Assembly: GCA_009602735.1 (NCBI GenBank)
Contig: WELA01008653.1
Coordinates: forward strand, 120,698 to 184,697
DNA from: Mesotaenium endlicherianum
Taxonomy: Eukaryota; Streptophyta; Zygnematophyceae; Zygnematales; Mesotaeniaceae
Length of the DNA stretch: 64,000 bases
Direction: 5' to 3'
How positions within the stretch are numbered: position 1 is the first letter of the stretch; the number at the start of each line of letters is the position of its first letter. Positions 1 to 9,422 of this stretch are shown piece by piece. The position numbers and the translations under genes were made by a program. The notes below the pieces were generated by a model, which ran no database searches, had not been told where the DNA came from, and saw only the letters and a list, made by a program, of their open reading frames with translations.

Positions 1-565
1 AACCATCGACAATGCACGCGGCGCTTTCGATGCCACGCATTATCTTTTACAGCAAGGGTATCAACAGGTAGCAGCACTGATGAATGCTGAATACCTGTCG
101 ATTACCAGGGAAAGGTTAGCTGGTTATAAAAACGCAATGAACAAAAACGGGCTATCCTTCGATCCGGATCTCGTGCAATATTGTCGGCACGGTGGACTGG
201 ATTACGAAGAAGTGGAACAAGCGCTGGATCAGCTTTTCAGTCAGCAAAAAAGGCCCGATGCCATTTTTGGCGGCTCCGATACGCTGACCACCAATTGCCT
301 TCGTTATTTAAAAGCACATAATATCTGCATGCCCGAAGACATTGGCTTCATCGGTTTCTCCAACATAGACCTGAGCGAATTGCTTTCGCCTTCTTTATCG
401 GTGGTACGCCAACCTGCCTTTGAAATAGGCAAGCTGGCTACCAGCCTTTTACTGGAGTTGATCGAAAGCAAGCGTCCTGTAAAAACTTTCAACACACAAG
501 TGCTATCTCCCAGTTTGCTCATCGGCGAATCGTCTCAGCGCATAAAAAAGGCCAAAAAATTGTAA
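1..565 (+). CDS. LacI-family transcriptional regulator, 3' part (5' end outside window)
   Basis: The frame is open from base 2 and enters the window inside the periplasmic-binding-like effector domain, so the N-terminal helix-turn-helix is not visible. Visible family features are the DNARGAFDATHYLLQQGY stretch (hinge side of the sugar-binding fold), a DAIFGGSDTLTTNCLRYLKAHN segment that includes the usual 'xDAIFxxxD' strand, and GFIGFSN with the following ELLSPSLSVVRQP, the typical 'GFxxxxxxxxxxPxLTTVxQP' signature. LacI-type proteins bind operators through the missing domain and respond to a sugar or sugar derivative through the part seen here. It ends 9 bases before the convergent barrel gene, so its target operon is not in view; it could be upstream. 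Family assignment is firm and the ligand is unknown. Confidence 0.9.
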   Translation, partial: TIDNARGAFDATHYLLQQGYQQVAALMNAEYLSITRERLAGYKNAMNKNGLSFDPDLVQYCRHGGLDYEEVEQALDQLFSQQKRPDAIFGGSDTLTTNCLRYLKAHNICMPEDIGFIGFSNIDLSELLSPSLSVVRQPAFEIGKLATSLLLELIESKRPVKTFNTQVLSPSLLIGESSQRIKKAKKL

Positions 566-574
566 CGGTCTTTT

Positions 575-1657
575 TTAAAAGCGGATGTTCATGCCTATGC
601 TAACACTATAATCTGCAAATGCCGCATCACCTTGTGCATACGTGCCTGTTATATCTGTTTTGATCATGTCCGGTACACTCTGTGTGCGGTCGCGCTTAAC
701 AGCCACCGGCACATACGCATACAGGCTCATCTTTTTGAATGCATAAGTAACGCCCGGCTCTACCGAAACTACATAACCCGGCCTCCTGAATCCATTGCTG
801 CCACCAACCAGGTCTTTTGCAGGAACACATTCTTTGCGAATACCTCCTGATAGTGTGAACCTATTAACCTGGAAATTTGCTCCTAACCTGTACATGTATT
901 GATCCGGTACACTCATCACATCGCTTCCATAAGCAACTGCAGTTGGACTGGGTGTTCCGCCCCTTGCTGTAGATACGCCATTCTGTTCTCTCGGGTTGAT
1001 GAGATAATAAAAATTACCATAGAGGTTCACACGATGTGATAAGTTGTAATAGGCATTCAGCTCTGTAGTGAAGCCTGTGCCGCCATCGCCCAATTGTATG
1101 GACTGGTCAACAGGACCATACACCGTAACACCAGGCGTTGCAGTGTAAAATTTATCCTGGTATTTGTAATCGCCGGTAGGCAGTTTGATGCCCAACCCGG
1201 CCTGCGCGTTGAAGCGGTGGTGACTGGCAGGATCCAGTATCCAGGCGTATGCAGTGAATCGCACGTCGCCCATACCGAAAGATTTGGTAGTATGTCTTTC
1301 TTTACCGCCATGTTCATACAAAGAAGAGCGTTCATTGTACAATATGGGCATATTGAATGCCAGCGACCATCTTTTATTGAGTATACGGGTAAGTGTAAGG
1401 TCCAGTGCATAGGAATGATTGATCACTTCCGTGCCATTTGCTATGCGCTGCGGCTGTTCCTGTGTACCCACAAAATGGCGGAATGATTTGAAATACCGGT
1501 TGTTGGCATTGAACATCCATTTGCTTTCTGTAGTATCTGCGCCGGTATGTTCCATCATGCACATGCCGCCGATGCTGCGAATGGCTACGCAGCCTTGTGA
1601 AGAGGCTTGCACGGAAATAAGCAGTACGCTAATAGTGAATATGAGTATAGGTTTCAC
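575..1657 (-). CDS. Outer-membrane beta-barrel protein (transporter-like), module A
   Basis: A 360-residue secreted protein with a signal peptide of about 20 residues (ends QASSQG) followed by alternating aromatic/polar strands typical of an outer-membrane barrel. The motifs GMGDVRFTAYAWIL, GLGIKLPTGDYKY and a C-terminal aromatic ending (NIRF) resemble the broad 'MetA-pathway/transporter' barrel family of Bacteroidota; the substrate is unknown. The start codon is GTG, because no in-frame ATG exists near the signal peptide. It is the last gene of a minus-strand set: small anchored protein (3099-3659), VHPO-like lipoprotein (1696-3021), then this barrel, 38 bases after the VHPO stop. The same three gene types recur at 55680-58903. 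An early Cys/Met/His-containing segment (GGMCMMEH) could bind metal, which is inference only. Confidence 0.75.
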   Translation of the reverse strand: MKPILIFTISVLLISVQASSQGCVAIRSIGGMCMMEHTGADTTESKWMFNANNRYFKSFRHFVGTQEQPQRIANGTEVINHSYALDLTLTRILNKRWSLAFNMPILYNERSSLYEHGGKERHTTKSFGMGDVRFTAYAWILDPASHHRFNAQAGLGIKLPTGDYKYQDKFYTATPGVTVYGPVDQSIQLGDGGTGFTTELNAYYNLSHRVNLYGNFYYLINPREQNGVSTARGGTPSPTAVAYGSDVMSVPDQYMYRLGANFQVNRFTLSGGIRKECVPAKDLVGGSNGFRRPGYVVSVEPGVTYAFKKMSLYAYVPVAVKRDRTQSVPDMIKTDITGTYAQGDAAFADYSVSIGMNIRF

Positions 1658-1695
1658 AATAAGTAGTTTAGTTTGTAAATAATAATAAGGCCGAC

Positions 1696-3021
1696 TTATT
1701 TTTTCATCTTCAGCCGATCAACGATGAGGTCACCCACCATCTTGCCGTATTTCGTACTCACGATACAAGAGTTGTGATAATGAAGACCTCCATAAAACCG
1801 GGCCCAGTTGTTTTCTTCTGCTGCATCACGGAAAGATTTATACGAGCGGTTGGCTATACCAAATTCCAGTTCGGTAGAATCGGTATAGGCCAGGTGATCA
1901 CCGAACACGCTGGTCAGCGCTTCTGCCGCAGCTGAAGAAATAGTGGAATGCCCGCAAGTATATTCCGGGAAAGCAGGTGTTTGTAAATAGGGGCGCCAAT
2001 TGGGATCGAAATATTTATTGATCACCGTTTCGGGCCTTACGGTGTTGTATAGGTATTTAGCATCCCAACAGTGGATGAATGCATCGAACAAAGCAATACT
2101 GGTTTTGGCAAAAGCGCAAACAGTAGTGGCAAAATCTGCTTTAACGGTTTGAGCAGCAATACCTGTAATACTCATCCAGTGTCCCGGCGGTGAGAACTTT
2201 TTGGTGCTGAACATCACGTGACCGGAGACATTCATTTTAAACGGATTGTCATCCCAGAAAGCAGCAATATGTTTTTGTTCATCATTCAGACTGTCCACTG
2301 CTTGTTTTATCATCATTACATTACGGTAGTACTCGCTGTTTTTGTCCTTGATATCAAACTTAGGAGGAGGTACCGGACGGAACTGGTTCGCACTGTCGAG
2401 CACCATGGTGCGTATTTCCATCCAGTGAGGCTCTGCCGCCTGGGCATACATGGGTGGTGTAGGCACCCAACGTCCCGGGCTATCGATGACGGTGTATTTT
2501 TCTCCACTTCTTGTCTGGGCATAATTATCTCCCTTGCTCCATGCTAAAATAGCATTGCCTACTGCTTGTGCATACGCTTCGGAGTTTGCACGCATTGCCT
2601 TTGGCATACCATGATCCTTCGCCATTTTTTTCAGACTGTCTACATACAATTGCATACTGCCCTCCGGGAAAGTAACGGCTTCTCCAACTTTACAATAAGC
2701 CAGCAAAGCTGCATAAGGGAAATCAATCTCTTTACCGGCCTCCGGCCCGGGAACGGATTTCAATCCTTTTAGTTGTCCGGCCAGTGACTGATATTGATTG
2801 GGGGCGCCCGCAGCTATGACTTCATAACCGGCGATAGCCGCATATGCATAATTACGTGAAGCTACAACAGGGTTAAAATTATTCCCCATTACCACTGTAT
2901 TCAATTCATATACAGTTCTGGAATACAAGCCGGGGTTATGTATGATGGTTTGATAATCCTTTTGCTGATTACAAGACACAAAAAAAAATGCGGCAACCGC
3001 AATACCGATGATTTGTTTCAT
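1696..3021 (-). CDS. Vanadium-haloperoxidase/PAP2-like lipoprotein (copy 1)
   Basis: A 441-residue lipoprotein when started at the ATG at 3021, which begins a short hydrophobic leader ending in VSC (lipobox Cys about residue 18). The C-terminal half carries the vanadate/phosphate-binding set of the vanadium haloperoxidase and PAP2 phosphatase superfamily: Lys322 and Arg329 (K-x6-RP), CGHS with His358, and Arg408-x5-His414 (RFYGGLHYH). The usual Ser-Gly-His is Cys-Gly-His here. Family members act as acid phosphatases or haloperoxidases; which applies cannot be told. Lipoprotein anchoring suggests the periplasm or outer-membrane leaflet. The gene lies between an anchored small protein upstream and a barrel downstream, all on the minus strand. 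Its closest relative in the window is the protein at 9423, with similar length and a shared HWM-x-IT-x-I segment. Confidence 0.88.
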   Translation of the reverse strand: MKQIIGIAVAAFFFVSCNQQKDYQTIIHNPGLYSRTVYELNTVVMGNNFNPVVASRNYAYAAIAGYEVIAAGAPNQYQSLAGQLKGLKSVPGPEAGKEIDFPYAALLAYCKVGEAVTFPEGSMQLYVDSLKKMAKDHGMPKAMRANSEAYAQAVGNAILAWSKGDNYAQTRSGEKYTVIDSPGRWVPTPPMYAQAAEPHWMEIRTMVLDSANQFRPVPPPKFDIKDKNSEYYRNVMMIKQAVDSLNDEQKHIAAFWDDNPFKMNVSGHVMFSTKKFSPPGHWMSITGIAAQTVKADFATTVCAFAKTSIALFDAFIHCWDAKYLYNTVRPETVINKYFDPNWRPYLQTPAFPEYTCGHSTISSAAAEALTSVFGDHLAYTDSTELEFGIANRSYKSFRDAAEENNWARFYGGLHYHNSCIVSTKYGKMVGDLIVDRLKMKK

Positions 3022-3098
3022 AATAACATAGAATAAAAATAGGTAACATCTCCCTGCCAGAGGAGATGTTACATTGCTTAATAACATCGTCTATAAAA

Positions 3099-3659
3099 TC
3101 AAGCAATGTCCGGCGGCTGTTCTGCTACCGGTAAAAAACACTGTATCGTACCAACAGCACGATCTGTAAATGTACATTCAGATGCAGGATTGAATGGGCA
3201 AAGATGCCATTCATTGTCCTGGTTGAAATATTCTGTTGTAAGAAACTTAAATGCGAGAGAATTGGCACCCTGTTTTTTTGCTCCCTGAGGCGCATGCGTG
3301 AGGTCATAAGCCAACTTGAAAAATTCATCCCTGGCATTCTGGATACCTGTTTTAATGGTATTGGGAATACAAGCCAGTTCAAGTGAATCTTTGTAAAAAC
3401 GCCGTTTAACATAACTGTAATTCACACCATTGATGACGATGTTTCCATCTACCCTTTCAAAGGTTTCTGAATTAGTACCATAAGGTAATGGAGCGGCTAT
3501 TTTAAGGTATATCAGGTCTTGTTCACTGTAATCGCTCTTGTCCAGCTGAGATTGCAATTGTGCATCCGCCCTTGTTTCCAGGTAATCGGTAAGCAATCGG
3601 TGGCCTCCCCAATTGAACACCAGCATAGCCAGTAGCAGTATGGCAGCAATCTTCTTCAC
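3099..3659 (-). CDS. Small membrane-anchored protein of unknown function, module A
   Basis: About 186 residues with one N-terminal hydrophobic segment (KKIAAILLLAMLVFNW) and no clear cleavage site, so probably a membrane-anchored periplasmic domain. I do not recognise a named family. A core (INGVNYSYVKRRFYKDSLEL, then ACIPN) is shared almost exactly with the protein at 58346, so the two are paralogues. No ATG is available: the frame offers GTG at 3677 and GTG at 3659. I chose 3659 because it places the start directly before the hydrophobic anchor and matches a TTG at the equivalent position in the paralogue. It is the first gene of the module, 77 bases before the VHPO-like gene. Its role is probably tied to that enzyme or the barrel because the association is repeated; that is inference. 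Confidence 0.7.
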   Translation of the reverse strand: MKKIAAILLLAMLVFNWGGHRLLTDYLETRADAQLQSQLDKSDYSEQDLIYLKIAAPLPYGTNSETFERVDGNIVINGVNYSYVKRRFYKDSLELACIPNTIKTGIQNARDEFFKLAYDLTHAPQGAKKQGANSLAFKFLTTEYFNQDNEWHLCPFNPASECTFTDRAVGTIQCFLPVAEQPPDIA

Positions 3660-3682
3660 TATGTGTAAATATAACACAAATT

Positions 3683-5725
3683 CTATTTCACCGTAAAGAT
3701 TTTCTTTTCCGGCCCTACCCCTTTGATCGTAAGACTTTTCCAGCTTTTCGGCAAGCTGGAAGATACTTGCCGGATACCGGATGGAGTGATATCCAGTCCG
3801 CCGAAACCCATCAATATGCTTTGAATGATACCACCTGCTCCTGTTGCGAAATAGGGGTTGGTACCGCCCCTGGTTTCAGCCAGTACGCGAAAAGGCGGGT
3901 TCAGGTTGGGGAGATACGCATCTTTGAAAAAATGATAGGCTTTTTCCCCGTCTCCCAACCGTGCATACAATAAAGTAAATATGGCTTGCGTCATGGCGGG
4001 CGTACCCTGCTCTGGTACCCTTGTTTCATAATATTCGAGGTCTTTCCGGATTTGCCGCACATCTGTTACCTCCTTCAGCGGATAAGCCAACAGGTTCACA
4101 TCGGCCTGCTTGATTCCTTCGCCGTGATAAGCGGCATGTTCCTTTGTTACCCCATTGTCCATTTTAAGAATCGGTATATTATCGGCTACCTGTTTCCAGT
4201 CGTTGTTGGCTTGAACACCCAATATTTTCGCGGCTTCTGTAGCATACTGCAGGTTGGCTTTCGCAGCCGCATTGGTCCATGCATTGTTGTCTACATTCTC
4301 TGCCCACTCATCTGCCGCCACCACATTTTTAATTTCGTATTTGCCGGGGCCATTTCTTTCTACGCGGCTCGCCCAGAAATCTGCTGTTTCTTTCAGTACA
4401 GGCCATCCTTTTTCTTTCAGCCACTCCTTGTCTTGTGTAACACAATAATAATTCCATGCCGCAATGCCTACACAGGCAGTGATATGGTGTTCAAAAGGTC
4501 CGCTCAATGCCCATACCGGTGTTTCTTCCACGCCACTTGCCGCACTTTCCCAGGGGAACATCGCCCCTTTGTATCCATGATTGAAAGCGTTGCGCCGCGC
4601 GGCTTCCAGCCTCCTGTAACGATATTCTACCAGGCTCCTGGCCATTTCAGGATGCAATACCAGTATGGAAGGATACATCCACAATTCCGTGTCCCAGAAA
4701 ACATGCCCGTTGTAGCCCAATCCCGACAATCCCATAGGCGATGGACTCAGGTCGGTTCCTTCTCTCACAAAAGAGTAGAGGTGATAGAGCATGCTGTGAA
4801 TGTCCTGCTGCGCCTGCGCATCTCCTTCCACCTCTATATCGCTTTGCCATAAAGCATCCCATGCCTTGTTGTGAAAACCAATCAACCTTTCTCGTCCTTC
4901 CAGTTTGGCAAAGATCGTCATACGTTCGGCCTCGTTCAGCGGATCGTCGTGATGAGCCGATGTGATGGAAGTGCCCGCAATAGAAAAGTGATACGTCTCT
5001 CCCGCTTTGATCTGCTTGCTGAATTTGATCAGGTGCATATTGTTATCCCACATTTCATGTATCACCCTGGGTTCCTGCCCCTTTGTTTCGCTAAAAAGAA
5101 AAGTATTGGATGCACACATGCGTAATTTGCCGGTAGGACTCTTAGCGGAAGATGTCAATAATCCAATGACCACATGCGGTCTGTCGATCTCATTATAATA
5201 ATTTTGTACTTCTTTCAATGCATCGGGCGCTTCCATGACACTGGCACTGGTAATGTTGATGTCTTTTTTTGCCGTAATCGATACATCCATTAATACCGTA
5301 AATGGTAAATGGCGAAGGGAATAATAAGTATAAGAGATATCGGCTTTGTCCTGATAGCTGAACACAGTAGTAAAACCCGCATGCCGCATATCGAGTTCCT
5401 GCCGCATATGCTGTGCATCTGCTGCACCGATGCGATGGCTATCGATATCCATCTGCATATTCAACAGGTTAAAGCTTCTCAGGAAATTGCTCACCCTTCC
5501 CCGTCCATACAGATCATACGCACCGGCCATCACTACATCTTTTACTTTAAAAGGTTCGGCTGAAGAAACAATACCGATCATACCATTGGCCACCGTTACA
5601 CCATAGTAGGAAGCCGGATCTATTTTATCGGCTGTAATTTTCCATGCATCTGCCGTTTGGCCTGCTATCCGCCCTGTTAAACAGCCAAGCGATAAGAGTG
5701 TCAATAATATTATACAACGTTTCAT
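3683..5725 (-). CDS. Glycoside hydrolase family 65-type enzyme, secreted
   Basis: About 680 residues from the ATG at 5725 (another at 5731), which begins a signal peptide ending near TGRIAGQ. An N-terminal beta-sandwich is followed by an (alpha/alpha)6 barrel. Barrel motifs include GYNGHVFWDTELWMYP, GAMFPWESAASG and AADEWAENVDNNAWTN; the Glu of the last (near residue 472) matches the general acid of GH65 enzymes such as maltose, trehalose and kojibiose phosphorylases or acid trehalase. Secretion and the lack of an obvious phosphorylase partner favour hydrolysis of an alpha-glucoside, but phosphorolysis cannot be excluded. It stands between module A and the divergent FG-GAP gene at 5845. The stop is only 23 bases upstream of the anchored protein's start, so co-transcription with module A is possible. 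Confidence 0.85.
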   Translation of the reverse strand: MKRCIILLTLLSLGCLTGRIAGQTADAWKITADKIDPASYYGVTVANGMIGIVSSAEPFKVKDVVMAGAYDLYGRGRVSNFLRSFNLLNMQMDIDSHRIGAADAQHMRQELDMRHAGFTTVFSYQDKADISYTYYSLRHLPFTVLMDVSITAKKDINITSASVMEAPDALKEVQNYYNEIDRPHVVIGLLTSSAKSPTGKLRMCASNTFLFSETKGQEPRVIHEMWDNNMHLIKFSKQIKAGETYHFSIAGTSITSAHHDDPLNEAERMTIFAKLEGRERLIGFHNKAWDALWQSDIEVEGDAQAQQDIHSMLYHLYSFVREGTDLSPSPMGLSGLGYNGHVFWDTELWMYPSILVLHPEMARSLVEYRYRRLEAARRNAFNHGYKGAMFPWESAASGVEETPVWALSGPFEHHITACVGIAAWNYYCVTQDKEWLKEKGWPVLKETADFWASRVERNGPGKYEIKNVVAADEWAENVDNNAWTNAAAKANLQYATEAAKILGVQANNDWKQVADNIPILKMDNGVTKEHAAYHGEGIKQADVNLLAYPLKEVTDVRQIRKDLEYYETRVPEQGTPAMTQAIFTLLYARLGDGEKAYHFFKDAYLPNLNPPFRVLAETRGGTNPYFATGAGGIIQSILMGFGGLDITPSGIRQVSSSLPKSWKSLTIKGVGPEKKIFTVK

Positions 5726-5844
5726 ATTCATCCTGTTAGTGTACGCAAAAATTTCCTCAAAAGATAGCAATTTTATAGGATTTATACCTATCTTCTGCAA
5801 GTAAACCAGCTTAACTGCAACGTGTTTGCGCCCTGCACCGTCTA

Positions 5845-8800
5845 ATGAAACGCATGATGAAACATATACTCCCCTATGTTGCTTTATCTTTTTTTGTCCT
5901 CTCGTGTAAACAAAAGCAATCCCTGTTCCGGGAAATAGACCCCGAAAAAAGCGGTATCCATTTCAACAACCTCATCGTGGAAAACGACACGTTGAATGTA
6001 ATGAACTATGAATATATCTATAACGGAGGAGGTGTAGGCGTAGGTGATTTCAACAACGATGGTTTGCCGGATATTTATTTTACAGGCAACAGGGTTTCCA
6101 ATAAACTATACCTCAATAAAGGAGGGATGAAATTTGAAGACGTAACGGAAGCTGCGGGAGTAGGCGGCAATCAAAAATGGGGTAAAGGTGTAAGTGTGAT
6201 AGACATCAATAACGATGGATTAATGGACCTCTATGTATGTGCATCTGTTTTGCTTCCGGCATCCGAAAGGAAAAACCTGTTGTATATCAACCAGGGCGTT
6301 GATAAAAAAACCGGTATCCCTATTTTCAAAGAAGAGGCGGTGGAATACGGGCTGGCCGACTCGGCCGGTACGCAAATGGCCGCTTTTTTCGATTATGACA
6401 ACGATGGCGACCTGGACGTGTATTTACTGGTGAATGAACTGGACGGAACCTATCCCAATGAATTCCGTCCGATCAGGAAAGATGGCAGCTGGCCCAATAC
6501 CGATAAATTATTACGCAACGAATGGAACGACAGCTTGAAACATCCTGTATTCACCGATGTTTCAAAACAGGCGGGTATTCTGATCGAAGGTTATGGACTG
6601 GGAGTTAATATTACCGATATCAATAACGATGGATGGAAAGACATTTATGTAAGCAACGATTATCTTTCCAACAACCATTTATACATCAACAATAAAAACG
6701 GCACCTTCACCGACAGGAGCAGCGAATATTTCAAACACACCAGTAAAAACGCCATGGGCGATGATGTTGCCGATATCAATAACGACGGCCTGCCGGATAT
6801 TATTGAAATGGATATGGCGCCCGCAGGCAATTACAGGCAGAAAACGATGATGAACGACATCTCGTACCAGACCTTTCAAAACTTCGCACAGTATGGTTAT
6901 ATGCATCAATATCCGCGCAATACATTGCAATTGAACCTGGGGCCAAGGCCGTTGGAAGACGGCTCGGCCGGCCCCCCGGTATTCAGCGAGATTGCGTATT
7001 ACGCCGGCGTTGCCCATACCGACTGGAGCTGGGCGCCCCTGGCTATTGATGTAGATAATGATGGCTTCAGAGATTTGCTCATCTCCAACGGGTTGCCCAA
7101 AGATATGTCGGACCTTGATTTTATTGCATACCGGAAATCGCCCGTGGCCAATACACCCCGTTCGGAAATGTTGAAACAACTGCCATCTGTTAAGATCAGC
7201 AATTACATCTTCCATAACAATGGCAACCTCAGTTTTGCCGATAAAACAAAAGAATGGGGATGGGATATTCCTACTTTTTCCGCCGGGATGGCCTATGCAG
7301 ATTTCGATGGTGATGGCGATATAGATGTGGTCATTAACAATACCAACATGGAGGCTACATTGCTTGAGAATACCCTGAATGACCACAAAGACAATAAGAA
7401 TAATTTTCTCCGCATACAACTACGCGGCGACACGTTGAACAGGAATGGCCTGGGAGCAACTATCCGGCTGTACTACCAGGATAAACAACAATTTTATGAG
7501 TACACTCCCTACCGTGGTTATATGTCGAGCGTTGAAAACATTGCGCACTTCGGTGTTGGCAGCGCTTCCATCATAGATTCAGTGGTAGTAACCTGGCCGA
7601 ATGGAAAAAAACAGGTACAACAACGTGTTCCTGTTAATCAAACACTGACCATCAATAGTAAAAATGCCGACCGGCAAGCCGCTCCTTTTGTCTATAGTTC
7701 ACCACCAGGCTGGTTTACCGATATTACTGCAAAGACGGGTATACATTTCCTTTCTTCCGAAGCAGATTTTATCGATTTCAATATCCAGCGTTTGATCCCC
7801 CATAAACTATCGCAATACGGACCTCCGCTGGCTGCCGGCGATGTGAACGGGGATGGTTTGCAAGACCTGTTGATAGGCGGGGGCTCGCCCAATTATGCCA
7901 CCCTGTTCATACAAAAACCGGATGGTTCTTTCTATCAACGAAAATTCACAGACACAACCGATCTGAAATACCAGGATGATGCAGGCATCTGTTTGTTCGA
8001 TGCAGATGGAGATGGCGATCTGGATGTGTACATTGCCAGTGGTGGCAGTGAAAACCCGCCTGGGTCTAAAGTATATGCAGACCATTTTTACATTAATGAC
8101 GGGAAAGGAAATTTCAAAGAATATCCATCCGCATTTCCCATCAACCTCACAGCAAAAAGTTGTGTGAAAGCAATAGATTTCGACAACGACGGCGACCTGG
8201 ATCTTTTTGTTGGAGGAAGGGTATTGCCCGGCAGTTATCCCAGTCCTGTTAGCAGTTATATCTACCGGAACGACAGCAAGGATGGAAAGATCATATTCAC
8301 CGACGTTACAAAGGAAGTGGCCCCCGCATTACAAAACATAGGCATGGTAAGCGATGCCCTCTGGACCGATATAGACAATGACGGGATGCCCGACCTGGTT
8401 GTTGTTGGTGAATGGATGCCGGTAACCATCCTGAAAAACAATAAAGGCAAATTCTCTGTTGTTTCTTCCCCACTTCAAAATACAACGGGATGGTGGAACA
8501 GTATTACTGCAGCGGATATTGATAATGATGGGGACATGGATTATGTGCTGGGAAATTTTGGCACGAACGGTTTCCTGAAACCTTCGGAACAGTTCCTCAT
8601 CCGGGCTTATGCCAAAGATTTCGATAACAATGGAAGCTTTGATGCGCTGTTCAGCACATACCTTCCTTCTGGTATTGATGAAACGATAAAAGAATATCCC
8701 ATAGCCAGTCGTGATGAGCTCATCAAAGAAATGAGCATGATGAAAGAACGGTTCCCCAATTATGCATCTTATGCCCGCGCCGAGATGAAAAATATTTTCT

Positions 8801-9411
8801 CCGAACAGGAGCTTACAGGTGCATTGCAGCTATCGGTCAATAGTTTCCAGTCTTGCTGGATAGAGAACAGGGAAAATTTCCAGTTCGTACTGCATACGTT
8901 ACCTCCACAAGCGCAATGGGCGCCCTTGTATGGTATGGTTACCAATGATTTCGATGGAGATGGGAACATGGATATTTTGCTGAATGGCAATGAATTCTCC
9001 ATGGCGCCTCCGCTTGGGCGATACGATGCATTAAACGGACTTTTATTGAAAGGCGACGGGAAAGGGAATTTTTCTCCCCTTTCGTTGTTAGAAAGTGGTA
9101 TTTACATACCGGGTAATGGAAAAGCACTGATACAATTGGTATCCAATAATAAACTAACCATTGCGGCAGCACAAAATGCCTCCTGGCTCAAATGCTTTCA
9201 ATCCCGGCATCAAAACAATAAGATCATTCCATTACTACCCGACGATGCATTTGCTATGGTAGCGCTAAAAAATGGCCGGAGAAGGAAAGAAGAGTTTGGG
9301 TTCGGGTCATCCTTTTTGTCGCAGTCAGGAAGGTTTATTATGCTCAATCCATCCATTCAATCGGTTGAAATTGTCAATAACAAAAAACAAAAAAGAGTCA
9401 TTACCAATTAA
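5845..9411 (+). CDS. FG-GAP/VCBS repeat lipoprotein with ASPIC/UnbV domain (copy 1)
   Basis: A 1188-residue protein with a lipobox leader (SFFVLSCKQKQ). It has two sets of FG-GAP/VCBS repeats, recognised by many Ca-binding loops of the form DxNxDGxxD (for example DFNNDGLPDIYF, DINNDGLMDLYV, DFDGDGDIDVV), which predict a beta-propeller. Between them, roughly residues 520-610, is an ASPIC/UnbV-like domain (GLGATIRLYYQ through VVVTWPNGKKQ). The protein is probably anchored at the cell surface or periplasm with a ligand-binding or scaffold role; no catalytic residues are evident. It is followed after 11 bases by the VHPO-like gene at 9423, so the two are almost certainly co-transcribed. It is paralogous to the two proteins encoded on the other strand at 11748-18388, which share the same domain order. 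Confidence 0.9.
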   Translation: MKRMMKHILPYVALSFFVLSCKQKQSLFREIDPEKSGIHFNNLIVENDTLNVMNYEYIYNGGGVGVGDFNNDGLPDIYFTGNRVSNKLYLNKGGMKFEDVTEAAGVGGNQKWGKGVSVIDINNDGLMDLYVCASVLLPASERKNLLYINQGVDKKTGIPIFKEEAVEYGLADSAGTQMAAFFDYDNDGDLDVYLLVNELDGTYPNEFRPIRKDGSWPNTDKLLRNEWNDSLKHPVFTDVSKQAGILIEGYGLGVNITDINNDGWKDIYVSNDYLSNNHLYINNKNGTFTDRSSEYFKHTSKNAMGDDVADINNDGLPDIIEMDMAPAGNYRQKTMMNDISYQTFQNFAQYGYMHQYPRNTLQLNLGPRPLEDGSAGPPVFSEIAYYAGVAHTDWSWAPLAIDVDNDGFRDLLISNGLPKDMSDLDFIAYRKSPVANTPRSEMLKQLPSVKISNYIFHNNGNLSFADKTKEWGWDIPTFSAGMAYADFDGDGDIDVVINNTNMEATLLENTLNDHKDNKNNFLRIQLRGDTLNRNGLGATIRLYYQDKQQFYEYTPYRGYMSSVENIAHFGVGSASIIDSVVVTWPNGKKQVQQRVPVNQTLTINSKNADRQAAPFVYSSPPGWFTDITAKTGIHFLSSEADFIDFNIQRLIPHKLSQYGPPLAAGDVNGDGLQDLLIGGGSPNYATLFIQKPDGSFYQRKFTDTTDLKYQDDAGICLFDADGDGDLDVYIASGGSENPPGSKVYADHFYINDGKGNFKEYPSAFPINLTAKSCVKAIDFDNDGDLDLFVGGRVLPGSYPSPVSSYIYRNDSKDGKIIFTDVTKEVAPALQNIGMVSDALWTDIDNDGMPDLVVVGEWMPVTILKNNKGKFSVVSSPLQNTTGWWNSITAADIDNDGDMDYVLGNFGTNGFLKPSEQFLIRAYAKDFDNNGSFDALFSTYLPSGIDETIKEYPIASRDELIKEMSMMKERFPNYASYARAEMKNIFSEQELTGALQLSVNSFQSCWIENRENFQFVLHTLPPQAQWAPLYGMVTNDFDGDGNMDILLNGNEFSMAPPLGRYDALNGLLLKGDGKGNFSPLSLLESGIYIPGNGKALIQLVSNNKLTIAAAQNASWLKCFQSRHQNNKIIPLLPDDAFAMVALKNGRRRKEEFGFGSSFLSQSGRFIMLNPSIQSVEIVNNKKQKRVITN

Positions 9412-9422
9412 GTTGCTTCCAC

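Noticed and set aside
1374-1562. Short minus-strand frame near the barrel gene start
   Set aside because: It overlaps the barrel gene in another frame; the signal peptide and barrel features are only in the chosen frame.
3986-4852. Long open frame (288 codons) on the plus strand
   Set aside because: It is antisense to the GH65 gene, with no family motif and an aromatic/Cys-rich composition typical of a reverse-frame shadow.
6679-7419. 246-codon minus-strand frame inside the FG-GAP gene
   Set aside because: The repeated Val/Ile-rich pattern is the reverse reading of the GAT-AAC-GAT-GG calcium-loop codons; it has no independent features.
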